DNA from: an uncultured bacterium
Lineage (GTDB): Bacteria > Verrucomicrobiota > Kiritimatiellia > UBA8416 > CAMZLY01
Direction: 5' to 3'
Length of the DNA stretch: 38,686 bases
NCBI GenBank assembly: GCA_947311825.1
Contig: CAMZLY010000043.1
Span: 1 to 38,686, forward strand
Shown: in pieces, positions 16,490 to 24,993 of the stretch
How the letters are laid out: every line of letters starts with the position of its first letter
How positions within the stretch are numbered: position 1 is the first letter of the stretch
Position numbers and translations under genes: made by a program
Notes under the pieces: model-generated
What the model was told of the DNA's origin: nothing
What the model saw: the letters and a program-made list of their open reading frames with translations, nothing else
The model's database searches: none

Positions 16490-16521
16490 GAGGTTCTTGC
16501 AGAACTATCTGCTAGCACCTC
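16490..16521. repeat. Short palindromic copy of the intercistronic repeat
   Basis: Starts GAGGTTCTTGCAGAACTATC and ends TAGCACCTC, matching both ends of the element at 7447 with the middle removed. GAGGT/ACCTC and GCAGA/TCTGC can fold into a two-part hairpin. It sits between the riboswitch terminator and cbiK, so it lies in the cbiK leader RNA. Confidence 0.5.
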
Positions 16522-16580
16522 CCAGGAATAACAAACGAGCTTCTTATGTGAGGCTGTAGTATTAAAAAAAGGGGGGAATA

Positions 16581-17465
16581 ATGAAAAAAGCAATAACATT
16601 AGCAAGTCTTATTATAGTAGCATCACTATGTGGACCTACAATAGCTGTGGGGCATGGAGAAAAAAAAGCAATGAAAACAGGAATATTATTAGTATCATTT
16701 GGAACAAGTGATAAAGAAGCTAAAGTTTCGTTTGAAAATATTGAACGGTTAGCTCATAAGAAGTTTAAGGATACTGAAATACGTTGGGCTTTTACTTCAG
16801 GAATTATTCGCCGTAAATTAGCAAAAAGTGGTGTCATGATAGACTCGCCTACTGTTGCACTTTCTAAAATGTATGATGATGGTTTTACCTCTATAGCGGT
16901 ACAGTCACTACATACTATTGGTGGTGCAGAGTACGATGAACTAAAAGAGATAGTAGCCAAATTTAAGGTTGGACCAGAAGCATTTGACAAAATTGAACTA
17001 GGTGCACCATTGCTAAATTCATACGCAGACTTATTACGTGTAGCAAAAGAAATGTTAAATGAAGTTCCAAAGGAGCGTAAAAATGATGAGGCTGTAGTTC
17101 TTATGGGACATGGTAATGAACATCACTATTCAGACCTCGCATATATCGCAGCAGCAAAAGTGTTTAAAGAGTTAGATCCACTTGCATTTGTAGGTACTGT
17201 CGAAGGTCATCCAACTCTTGAAACTGTTGTTGAGCAATGTAAAGCTGCAAAAGTTAAAAAAACATACCTAATACCTTTTATGTCAGTTGCTGGTGATCAC
17301 GCTAAAAATGATATGGCTAGCGATGACGATGGCTCCTGGAAATCGGTTTTAGAAAAGAATGGAATCACCTGTGTGGCTGTTTTAAAAGGATCTGCTGAAT
17401 ATGATTCAATAGCATCAATTTGGATTGAGCATCTTGAAACAGCTATGGATAAACTTAATAATTAA
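16581..17465 (+). CDS. cbiK: Sirohydrochlorin cobaltochelatase CbiK, with signal peptide
   Basis: Inserts Co2+ into sirohydrochlorin, the entry step of the anaerobic B12 pathway. The family core starts at residue 31 (MKTGILLVSFGTS) and includes the metal-site histidines in QSLHTIGGAEYDE and FMSVAGDHAKND, plus GTVEGHPTLE. Residues 1-23 are a typical signal peptide (MKKAITLASLIIVASLCGPT, then IAVG), as in the periplasmic CbiK paralogue known in Desulfovibrio. GGGGGG precedes the ATG. An internal ATG at 16671 has GGAG 11 nt before it and would make the canonical cytoplasmic protein. The riboswitch and its terminator lie upstream; a GC-rich hairpin follows. It might alternatively be an exported heme-binding or iron-chelating form. 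Confidence 0.93.
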   Translation: MKKAITLASLIIVASLCGPTIAVGHGEKKAMKTGILLVSFGTSDKEAKVSFENIERLAHKKFKDTEIRWAFTSGIIRRKLAKSGVMIDSPTVALSKMYDDGFTSIAVQSLHTIGGAEYDELKEIVAKFKVGPEAFDKIELGAPLLNSYADLLRVAKEMLNEVPKERKNDEAVVLMGHGNEHHYSDLAYIAAAKVFKELDPLAFVGTVEGHPTLETVVEQCKAAKVKKTYLIPFMSVAGDHAKNDMASDDDGSWKSVLEKNGITCVAVLKGSAEYDSIASIWIEHLETAMDKLNN

Positions 17466-17486
17466 TTGTTAGTAAATTTACATAAC

Positions 17487-17515
17487 GTCACCACTGGGCT
17501 TGCCCCAGTGGTGGC
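17487..17515 (+). terminator. GC-rich hairpin after cbiK
   Basis: CACCACTGGG (17489-17498) and CCCAGTGGTG (17504-17513) form a perfect 10-bp stem with loop CTTGC, extendable by two pairs. The T-run (TATATTTTTT) comes only about 20 nt later, so it is an imperfect terminator. It may give partial termination or protect the 3' end of a cbiK transcript. Confidence 0.6.
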
Positions 17516-17660
17516 ATAACCACAAACCTATATTTTTTGAGAAGTTACATGTTATTGTATTAAAAAACCTTTTATTTATATAGCAAATACTACTTGCAAT
17601 ATGTAAATAAGACTGCTTTACTACTGTTTAAACAATCGCATCATACTTAGGAGACGCATT

Positions 17661-18299
17661 TTGAAGATAAATTGGGACATGACAGGAATAGAAGTTGAAT
17701 GCGAAAGCTTTAGACAAATAGAAGCTGAAGTTGCAGAAAATAGTTTTTCTTCAGATGAGTGGCCCGTTGTTCGGCGACTTATTCATACAACGGCAGATTT
17801 TTCCATAGCAGATAATATATACTTTGGAAACAATCCTATTACAGCGGCTCGTAAAGCTGTTGCTGATGGTGCAATAGTCTATAGTGATTCCAACATGATA
17901 CGTAGCGGAATTTCTATCCCGCGCCTTAACTCACGTGGCACAGGATATACGAGAGACTCCATAAACTGCTATATTGCTGACGAGGATGTAGCCGCAAAGG
18001 CAAAAGAAAATAGAACAACTAGAGCTCTTGCTGCTCTAGAAAAAGCTCGTCCTATACTTAATGGAGCAATCGTTCTTATAGGAAATGCCCCCATGGCACT
18101 TGCGGGACTTGCACGAATGATTATGGAGGAAAATATAAAGCCTGCATTAGTTATAGGGATGCCTGTAGGATTTGTTCATGTCCTTGAGTCTAAAGAGATG
18201 ATCATGGAAACAGATATTCCACAAGTGGTATTAAAAGGACGTCGCGGTGGCAGTCCCTTAGCTGTAGCCACGCTACATGGTATGCTTGAAAAACAATAA
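17661..18299 (+). CDS. cbiC: Cobalt-precorrin-8 methylmutase
   Basis: Moves the methyl group from C11 to C12, converting cobalt-precorrin-8 to cobyrinate. The 212 residues carry family blocks RRLIHTTADFSIADNI, the variable-loop IVYSDSNMIRSGI, IGNAPMALAGLARMI, and the C-terminal VIGMPVGFVHVLESKE and GRRGGSPLAVATLHGM. The catalytic histidine is in IHTTADF. Initiation is at TTG 17661: TAGGAG ends 7 nt upstream and no better start exists near the family N-terminus. After a 195-nt gap from cbiK (with the hairpin), cbiC heads a run of closely spaced genes to cbiP. Confidence 0.94.
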   Translation: MKINWDMTGIEVECESFRQIEAEVAENSFSSDEWPVVRRLIHTTADFSIADNIYFGNNPITAARKAVADGAIVYSDSNMIRSGISIPRLNSRGTGYTRDSINCYIADEDVAAKAKENRTTRALAALEKARPILNGAIVLIGNAPMALAGLARMIMEENIKPALVIGMPVGFVHVLESKEMIMETDIPQVVLKGRRGGSPLAVATLHGMLEKQ

Positions 18300-18323
18300 A
18301 TATTAATTAAAGGTAGCAGTATA

Positions 18324-19421
18324 ATGGCTCTTAGAACCGGCTTTACAACAGGTGCATATGCCGCAGCAACAACGCTGGCAGCATGGCGTTGTTTGCATAG
18401 TAAAAGAAACGGCAAAAGAATAAGCCTTCTGTTTCCTGATGGCAAAACCAGAAAAATTAATATTGATGGCTGGGAAAAAACAGCAAACGGAGCACGTGCA
18501 TGGGCAAAAAAAGATGCTGGAGATGATGTTGATATCACCAACGGTGCAATTGTTCGGGCTCACGTAATGTCCATCAACGGTAACCAAACTGTTCAAGAAG
18601 ACTACAAAATTGAATGCGGAAAAGGCACATTATATCTTCGTGCTGGCAAAGGTGTAGGGATATCTACTAGAGAGGGACTTGAAATACCTGTTGGAAAATG
18701 GGCGATCACCCCCACTCCACAAGCTATGATTTCTAATAATCTGAAACACGCGGGGATGAACCTAAAAAAAGAGACATGGCTAACTGAGATAAGCATAGAT
18801 AACGGTGAGTTACTCGCAAAGAAGACCTTGAATCCTATGCTAGGTGTAGAAGGAGGTCTTTCTATCTTGGGTACTTCAGGTATTGTTGTCCCCTGCTCTA
18901 ATGCGGCATATATAAAAACTATAGAGATTCTTTTAAAAGGAGCTTATCGTGTAGGGTGTAAGACTGCGGTATTTGTTACCGGAGGACGCTCTCATAAAGC
19001 AGCTAGTGAACTATACTCATCCTTACAGGAAGTATCATTTATTCGTATAGGTGATTTTATCAAAGAAGCTTGTGACTGTGCAAAGGCAGTTGGTTTTAAT
19101 AATGTAATTGTTTGTTGTATGCCGGGAAAGTTAGCTAAATATGCACTAGGTCATGAATATACACATGCTCATCATGTCGCATTATCAATGGATAATTTAT
19201 CTATACTACTAGAGACGTCCGGTCTAACTCCCGTAAATGCAAGCTACTGCAGTGAAGCAAAAAGTGTACGAGAATTTTTAACAAGAATGACCAAAAACAA
19301 CAGGAGTAAAGCATTGAAAATAATGCAATATCACGCAAAAGAAGTTTTAAAAAGCTGGATACCTGATATAGAAATAACGGTACGAGTACTGGCTTTTGAT
19401 GGTAAGGAGTGGTTGATATGA
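18324..19421 (+). CDS. cbiD: Cobalt-precorrin-5B C1-methyltransferase
   Basis: SAM-dependent methylation at C1 of cobalt-precorrin-5B, a step specific to the anaerobic pathway. The 365 residues open with LRTGFTTGAYAAATTLAA, the CbiD signature, and contain GKGVGISTREGLEIPVG, GVEGGLSILGTSGIVVP (a family block around the catalytic region) and VVCCMPGKLAKYALG near the C-terminus. The ATG of the next gene overlaps its TGA (ATGA). Length and motifs are ordinary for the family. Confidence 0.95.
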   Translation: MALRTGFTTGAYAAATTLAAWRCLHSKRNGKRISLLFPDGKTRKINIDGWEKTANGARAWAKKDAGDDVDITNGAIVRAHVMSINGNQTVQEDYKIECGKGTLYLRAGKGVGISTREGLEIPVGKWAITPTPQAMISNNLKHAGMNLKKETWLTEISIDNGELLAKKTLNPMLGVEGGLSILGTSGIVVPCSNAAYIKTIEILLKGAYRVGCKTAVFVTGGRSHKAASELYSSLQEVSFIRIGDFIKEACDCAKAVGFNNVIVCCMPGKLAKYALGHEYTHAHHVALSMDNLSILLETSGLTPVNASYCSEAKSVREFLTRMTKNNRSKALKIMQYHAKEVLKSWIPDIEITVRVLAFDGKEWLI

Positions 19422-20911
19422 ACGCCTTCAATAAAAAAGTAAATGTGTTTCATGCCTGCTTACTTACTGACGGAAAAAGATGTACAGTAGTTGGTGGCGG
19501 AAAAATTGCATTACGAAAAACATTATTACTCTTAGCTAGCGATGCATTGGTAACAGTAGTAAGTCCTGAACTACACGAGGATATTCAAAAACTAGTAGAT
19601 CAAGGTACAATAACCCATATTGCTCGTGAGTTTAATGCAGCAGATATCAACGGTAATTTCCTTGTTTTTGCCGCAACAAATAACCTTGAAACAAATCAAG
19701 CGGTATTAGATTGCAGTAAAGAAAACGGCGTATATGCTTGCAGTATAGATAGGACGTGGATTGACGGGGATTTTGTTACTCCTGCCAGTTTCAAAAAAGG
19801 AGATCTCAGCATTGCAGTTTCTACTGGCGGCAAATCATGCAGACGTTCTAAAATGATAAAAGAAAGCTTATATCGTCATGTTGAGATGGTTGAAGATGCT
19901 GAAATTATGATAATGGGTACTAGTCATAATTATTTGTCAATTGATGAACGAGAAGCATTTCATTTAACTGGTAAAAAACTTGAAAATGTTGCAGAGATGC
20001 TTATGCAGGTCTTAGGTGTTCATGAGTTTGCATTACTAAACACTTGCAATCGTATAGAGTTAATTGCTGTTGTTAGTCGTTCACATTCTATCGAAGGTAT
20101 ATTACAGCGTATTATGCATTTTGACAAACTGGATAAAGGCAACTTCTATATAAAACGAGGATATGATGCCTTTTCTCACCTTTCTGTTGTTACCGCAGGG
20201 CTACTTTCACAGACACCGGGAGAAAATCATATTGTAGGTCAGGTAAAAACTTCGGTTACAGAGGCAGTAAATAAGGGTTGGGCATCAGGCATGATCCAGC
20301 AGTGGCTCTCATCATCTCTTCATATATCAAAAGCTATACGTAATGTAACATCACCTATTATTCATAATCAGGAAATTGAAGATTTATGCTTACAGTACCT
20401 ATCAACCGAATCTACAAACTGGAATGAATCTGAAGTTATGGTAGTAGGTGCTGGCGTAATTGGTAAAAGCATTGTTGAACATCTACTTGATAACGGACAT
20501 AAAGTTACTTGGTGCTATCATCATAATAAACCTGACATCTCCCCAAAAGATAATAAACAACTAACCGTTTGCGATATGAATGCCATGAAAGAGCATATTG
20601 GCAGTGCAGATATAGTTATCTGTGCAACATCAAGTGATGGGTATGTGATTAATATGGGGCATGTTCCTTTTTTTGATCAGACTCGCAACACAACAATTAT
20701 TGACCTTGCCATGCCTCGTAATGTATCCCCTGATATAAATGAAACATCGGGGGTTGCTAAGGTAGTTGACCTTGATGGTTTAAAACATTGGTATCGGCGT
20801 GAGGTTGCCGATATGTCTAAAATTTTTGAATTAAGTAAAATTATTGTTAAACAGCATCAGGATATGTATGAGAAACTTACAGAAAGTTTTCAAGGTTGGA
20901 ACCAGAAGTAG
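19418..20911 (+). CDS. hemA: Precorrin-2 dehydrogenase / glutamyl-tRNA reductase fusion
   Basis: Two enzymes in one chain of 497 residues. Residues 1 to about 150 are a Met8/SirC-type NAD-dependent precorrin-2 dehydrogenase (CTVVGGGKIALRKTLLLL, FVFAATNNLETNQAV, SIDRTWIDGDFVTPAS). It makes sirohydrochlorin, the substrate of CbiK. From about residue 160 follows glutamyl-tRNA reductase (HemA): MIMGTSHNYLSIDEREAF, the catalytic cysteine in LLNTCNRIELIA (Cys210), SQTPGENHIVGQVK, and the NADPH-binding VMVVGAGVIGKSIVEHL. The start is ATG 19418, with AAGGAG 8 nt upstream and ATGA overlap with cbiD; a GTG three codons earlier would place the Shine-Dalgarno inside the gene. The fusion couples the first committed tetrapyrrole step to the branch toward cobalamin/siroheme. 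Confidence 0.92.
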   Translation: MNAFNKKVNVFHACLLTDGKRCTVVGGGKIALRKTLLLLASDALVTVVSPELHEDIQKLVDQGTITHIAREFNAADINGNFLVFAATNNLETNQAVLDCSKENGVYACSIDRTWIDGDFVTPASFKKGDLSIAVSTGGKSCRRSKMIKESLYRHVEMVEDAEIMIMGTSHNYLSIDEREAFHLTGKKLENVAEMLMQVLGVHEFALLNTCNRIELIAVVSRSHSIEGILQRIMHFDKLDKGNFYIKRGYDAFSHLSVVTAGLLSQTPGENHIVGQVKTSVTEAVNKGWASGMIQQWLSSSLHISKAIRNVTSPIIHNQEIEDLCLQYLSTESTNWNESEVMVVGAGVIGKSIVEHLLDNGHKVTWCYHHNKPDISPKDNKQLTVCDMNAMKEHIGSADIVICATSSDGYVINMGHVPFFDQTRNTTIIDLAMPRNVSPDINETSGVAKVVDLDGLKHWYRREVADMSKIFELSKIIVKQHQDMYEKLTESFQGWNQK

Positions 20912-23000
20912 CGAACTGGCTATGACGCAGGCACAGTCTGCAATAAACAAAATAGAAGAACTTGTTACCAGTATAAGTTGTGAGCTAGTCCCCTACTCTT
21001 CGCCAGGCGACAGGGATCAAGCAACTGACTTACGTGCAAGTTCCGCTAACTTTTTTACACGCGACCTTGATGAAGCTGTTCTAAACGGAGATATTGATGC
21101 TGCAATACACAGTGCTAAAGATGTTCCTCTTAAAATAGCAGATGGTCTTGATTGGGTTTGGCTACCATGGGTCGAAGAACGCCGTGATGTCATTATTCTT
21201 CAGCCAAAAACAACTATCAAAGATTTGCCGGAAAATTTTAAAGTAGGAGTTAGTAGCGAGCGTCGCGAACAATATTCAATAGCACGTTTTCCCGATGCAC
21301 AAATTCTTAATATACGCGGAAATATTGCGGAACGTATAGCACAGCTAGATGCAGGTAATTACGACATGATCATTATGGCTGCAGCTGCATTAGTTAGACT
21401 TGATTTAGAAAATAGAATAAACGAATATATTCCTCTTACAGCATTGACACCTCCCGAGGGCCAAGGAGTGTTATGCCTAACATTTAAAGAAAATTCACCT
21501 ATAGCAACAGAATTAAGAAAACTATTTGTTAAATCAGTTACATTTGTAGGCGCTGGTATAGGCGATGCTGACATGTGTACTCTTGCGGGGATAAAGGCTC
21601 TAGAGAAATGTGACGTTTGTCTGTACGACTCACTTCTGGCTCCGGCATTACTTAAAAATATTCCTGCTACTGCAAAAAAGATCCCTGTAGGCAAACGCTC
21701 AGGGGCGCACTCAGTTCCGCAAGAAAAGATAACCCAGTTAATCCTTGATGAAGCTAGAAAAGGTTATCGCATTGTACGCCTAAAAGGTGGCGATCCCGGC
21801 ACTTTTGGTAGGCTCGCTGAAGAGATTTCGGCATTAGAAAACCTTGAACTTCCATATTCTGTGATACCTGGAGTTAGTAGTCTTAACGTCGCGACAACAG
21901 GAACAGGCATGTTATTGACGAAGCGTGGTGTATCACGTGGGTTCTGTGTAATGACGCCACGCAAACAAGGAGAAGGAATTGCCGACATAGGAGCCATTGG
22001 AAGAGCAAAACTTCCAATAATATTTTTTATGGCATTAAGTGTGATTGATAATGTGGCAAAACAGCTTATTGATGATGGCACAGCACCAACAACTCCCGTT
22101 GCTGTTGTATTTAATGCAGGGCAAGATGACGAAGAAATACTACGTAGCACTTTATACGAAGTAGTTGATTCTGAATCCTCAATCAGAAAAGAACACTCAG
22201 ATGCACCTGCCTTAATAATTGTAGGTGAATGTGCGGCACAAGGATTTAAGACAAACCAAGGAGCTCTTAACGGCAAACGTGTTTTGTTAACCTGTAGCGA
22301 AGCCGTAATAGAGCGAACAGCCAGTGTCGTTAGAGATTTTGGAGGAAAACCGATATGCCGCCCTTTGATAAGATTATCAGAGATTGACGCCAAGGAACTG
22401 CCACGCTTTAACGATTATGATTGGCTGATAATAACATCCCCATCCGCTGTGCGTATTTTGCTTAATAAACTGAAAAATAATAAAGTTGATTTTCGTAAAC
22501 TACCAAAGATAATGACATGTGGTTCGGCAACTTCAGAAGAACTTAGGAATGCAGGGCTTCAGCCTGATGCTGAACCAAACAGTGATTTCGGCTGTAAAGG
22601 ATTGCTAGATATAGCCAAAGAAACTTTAAACTCTACAGATGTAGTACTTAGAGTAGCTTCAGATCATAAACATGCACACTTGTCAGATACGATTAAACCA
22701 TTCTGCAAGGACGTTATAAACTATTTTCTTTATAAAAATGAAACAATAAATTATAATAAAGCTATTGATTTTGATGTGGTTTTCTTTGCGAGTGGATCGG
22801 CAGTAGAATCATTTATCATGCAATGGACAACCAAAGCAATTTCCAATAAAACAATCTTAACTATCGGTGAACCCACTGCCAAGATACTAAGAAAACATGA
22901 TATTAACAATATTATAGTCAGCCCTGAAGCTGATATAAATAGAGCATTCCTCACTCTTGCAGGAGCAGAAGTGAGTAGAAGAATAGAGGAACAAATATGA
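20868..23000 (+). CDS. Porphobilinogen deaminase (short) / SUMT / uro'gen III synthase triple fusion
   Basis: A 710-residue chain with HemC, CobA (uroporphyrinogen-III C-methyltransferase) and HemD domains in that order. HemC (1 to about 222) keeps VGTRSSELAMTQAQ, the catalytic Asp85 in HSAKDVP, the substrate arginines in SSERREQ and IRGNIAER, and PEGQGVL. It then stops: domain 3, which carries the cysteine that binds the dipyrromethane cofactor, is absent, and the chain passes straight into SUMT. SUMT (about 222-457) has VGAGIGDADMCTL (usual motif GAGPGD), GGDPGTFG and VIPGVSS. HemD (about 465-710) begins GKRVLLTCSEAVIER and has LIITSPSAVRILL. ATG 20868 has AGGA 5 nt upstream and overlaps the previous gene by 44 nt; a TTG 8 codons earlier is less likely. 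It should make precorrin-2 from porphobilinogen if the short HemC works. Confidence 0.9.
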   Translation: MRNLQKVFKVGTRSSELAMTQAQSAINKIEELVTSISCELVPYSSPGDRDQATDLRASSANFFTRDLDEAVLNGDIDAAIHSAKDVPLKIADGLDWVWLPWVEERRDVIILQPKTTIKDLPENFKVGVSSERREQYSIARFPDAQILNIRGNIAERIAQLDAGNYDMIIMAAAALVRLDLENRINEYIPLTALTPPEGQGVLCLTFKENSPIATELRKLFVKSVTFVGAGIGDADMCTLAGIKALEKCDVCLYDSLLAPALLKNIPATAKKIPVGKRSGAHSVPQEKITQLILDEARKGYRIVRLKGGDPGTFGRLAEEISALENLELPYSVIPGVSSLNVATTGTGMLLTKRGVSRGFCVMTPRKQGEGIADIGAIGRAKLPIIFFMALSVIDNVAKQLIDDGTAPTTPVAVVFNAGQDDEEILRSTLYEVVDSESSIRKEHSDAPALIIVGECAAQGFKTNQGALNGKRVLLTCSEAVIERTASVVRDFGGKPICRPLIRLSEIDAKELPRFNDYDWLIITSPSAVRILLNKLKNNKVDFRKLPKIMTCGSATSEELRNAGLQPDAEPNSDFGCKGLLDIAKETLNSTDVVLRVASDHKHAHLSDTIKPFCKDVINYFLYKNETINYNKAIDFDVVFFASGSAVESFIMQWTTKAISNKTILTIGEPTAKILRKHDINNIIVSPEADINRAFLTLAGAEVSRRIEEQI

Positions 23001-23980
23001 CAACATTTCCACAAACAAGATTACGACGACTGCGGCAGTCTCCACAAATTAGGCAGATGATGGGAACCCCATTACCCGGACCAGAAAGATTTATATGGCC
23101 TATTTTTGTTAGAACAGGAACTAACATAAAAGAGCCTATTGATTCTATGCCAGGTCAGTACCGTTGGAGTATTGATCGTCTCCCTGAGGCAATTGATACG
23201 CTGTTAGCACAGGGAGTAAACTCCGTGCTGATTTTTGGACTACCAGATTTAGACAGTAAAAGTTCAGACGGAATTGCAGCTACATTTGATGATGGAATTG
23301 TACAGCAAGCAGTTTTAACCCTGACTCAACATTATCCTGAACTTATGATTTTCACAGATGTTTGTTTATGTGCATATACTAGCCACGGTCATTGCGGGCC
23401 ACTCTCAGGTGTCGGGCAAGTTGATAACGATGAAGCCAACCTTCTATTGACAAAAGTAGCCATATCTCATGCAAATGCCGGAGCTCATGCAGTTGCACCA
23501 AGTGCAATGATGGATGGACAGATTGCCGCTTTACGTAATGGGCTTGATTCAGCTGGCTTCCAAAATACAATTTTGATGAGTTATTCTACAAAGTTCGCAT
23601 CTGCAATGTACGGCCCTTTTCGTGATGCAGAACAGTCATCTCCACAGGATGGCGATAGAAAAGGATATCAGGCAGACTATTCTAATTTAAAACAAGCCAT
23701 GCGGGAATCGGTATTAGACGAAGATGAAGGTGCAGACATTCTTATGGTTAAACCGTCCTTATTCTACTTGGATATAGTTGCTAGACTTAGTGAAATTACA
23801 AATTTACCGTTAGCGGTTTATAATGTTAGCGGCGAATACTCCATGTTGATTGCTACAGCTGATCGTGGTTGGGGTGACTTACGTGATATGGTGCAAGAAT
23901 CAACCGCCGCACTTGCCCGCAGTGGCGCTGACATCATAATTTCTTACTGGGCAGATAGATATAAAGAGATGTTCACATGA
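22997..23980 (+). CDS. hemB: Porphobilinogen synthase (ALA dehydratase)
   Basis: Condenses two 5-aminolevulinate molecules to porphobilinogen. The 327-residue protein contains the cysteine-rich zinc site VCLCAYTSHGHCG, marking the zinc-dependent type. The two Schiff-base lysines are in SYSTKFAS and LMVKPSLFY. The N-terminal RLRRLRQSPQIRQM arm and the C-terminal IISYWADRYKE are typical. It overlaps both neighbours by 4 nt (ATGA at each end), so translation is coupled with the hemC-cobA-hemD fusion and the MDR dehydrogenase. Confidence 0.97.
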   Translation: MTTFPQTRLRRLRQSPQIRQMMGTPLPGPERFIWPIFVRTGTNIKEPIDSMPGQYRWSIDRLPEAIDTLLAQGVNSVLIFGLPDLDSKSSDGIAATFDDGIVQQAVLTLTQHYPELMIFTDVCLCAYTSHGHCGPLSGVGQVDNDEANLLLTKVAISHANAGAHAVAPSAMMDGQIAALRNGLDSAGFQNTILMSYSTKFASAMYGPFRDAEQSSPQDGDRKGYQADYSNLKQAMRESVLDEDEGADILMVKPSLFYLDIVARLSEITNLPLAVYNVSGEYSMLIATADRGWGDLRDMVQESTAALARSGADIIISYWADRYKEMFT

Positions 23981-24993
23981 TTAAATCAATGGAAGCTATA
24001 GTAGTTAAGAAAATAGGTTCATTTAGTTTGGACTCTGTGCCAGTGCCTGAACCATTAAACGGCGAAGTCCTCATTCGTGTTGCCGTTGCCGGGATATGCC
24101 GTACCGATTTAAAAATAATTGAAGTTGGACATCGTGATCTTGAATTACCATGTATTCCTGCCGAGGAAGTTGTAGGCACAGTATGTAAAGTTGGCAATAG
24201 CGATGATGTTCACTGGCTTAATAAAAGAGTATATGTATATCCAGGAACAAGTTGCGGTGAGTGTGAACAATGCCTAAATGATGCCGGCAACCTTTGTCGT
24301 AGTATGCGTATTATGGGGTTTCATCGTGATGGTGGATTTGCTGAATTTGTTTCTGCACCTGTACAAAGTATTATTGAGATTCCTGAGGGAGTAGCGTTTG
24401 AGCATGCAGTATTTGCTGAGCCTCTCTCATGTTGTCTAAATGCACTGGAGCTCGCAAGAGTCACTAAACAGGATCATGTTGGTATATGGGGTGCTGGCCC
24501 GGCGGGAACACTTCTTGCGCGAGCGGCAAAAAATATTGGTGCTAAGGTTACCATTATTGAGCCAGATGCAAATCGTCGAAATATTGCTGATTCCGTAGAA
24601 CACGCACCTGATTACCCAAGTTTCGATGTTGTTATTCCAGCCGTAGGCTCACCAAAAGCATATAGTGAAGCACTTAAAGCGTTGGCACCTCGTGGCAGAT
24701 TAGTTGCTTTTTCTGGACTAGCGGGTGATGTTTCAACAGGCTTACTAGATTTGAACCAACTTCACTATTATGAACAAACTTGCATTGGTGCATATGGATG
24801 TTCATATCGTCACAGTAAAGAGGCTTTAACGTATATCAGCACTGGTCAAATCAAAGTTGATGATATGATTTCCCACCGTATGTTACTAGCCGACATGGCG
24901 GAAGCTCTTAATTTAGTACGAGAGCGTAAGAGCATGAAAATATTAATTTACCCTAATGAAAAACAGAGGAAGATACATTATGCAGGAATCTGA
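23977..24993 (+). CDS. Zinc-type medium-chain dehydrogenase of unknown substrate
   Basis: A 338-residue MDR-superfamily oxidoreductase. The catalytic-domain cysteine is present (Cys41 in AGICRTDLK), and the four structural zinc cysteines are at 93, 96, 99 and 107. The Rossmann motif is WGAGPAGTLLARAA with the acidic end VTIIEPD, suggesting NAD(H). The usual GHE motif reads AEE (residues 62-64), so the zinc-binding histidine is replaced by glutamate; active-site chemistry may differ. It is locked between hemB and the TrpD-like gene by overlaps on both sides (4 and 14 nt). No known step of heme or B12 synthesis uses this family. No CbiJ (cobalt-precorrin-6A reductase) is seen in the window, so a replacement role is one speculative option. 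Confidence 0.85.
   Translation: MIKSMEAIVVKKIGSFSLDSVPVPEPLNGEVLIRVAVAGICRTDLKIIEVGHRDLELPCIPAEEVVGTVCKVGNSDDVHWLNKRVYVYPGTSCGECEQCLNDAGNLCRSMRIMGFHRDGGFAEFVSAPVQSIIEIPEGVAFEHAVFAEPLSCCLNALELARVTKQDHVGIWGAGPAGTLLARAAKNIGAKVTIIEPDANRRNIADSVEHAPDYPSFDVVIPAVGSPKAYSEALKALAPRGRLVAFSGLAGDVSTGLLDLNQLHYYEQTCIGAYGCSYRHSKEALTYISTGQIKVDDMISHRMLLADMAEALNLVRERKSMKILIYPNEKQRKIHYAGI

Noticed and set aside
24956-24979. Eight-residue extension of the TrpD-like gene
   Set aside because: ATG 24980 has a good Shine-Dalgarno at proper spacing and matches the family start.
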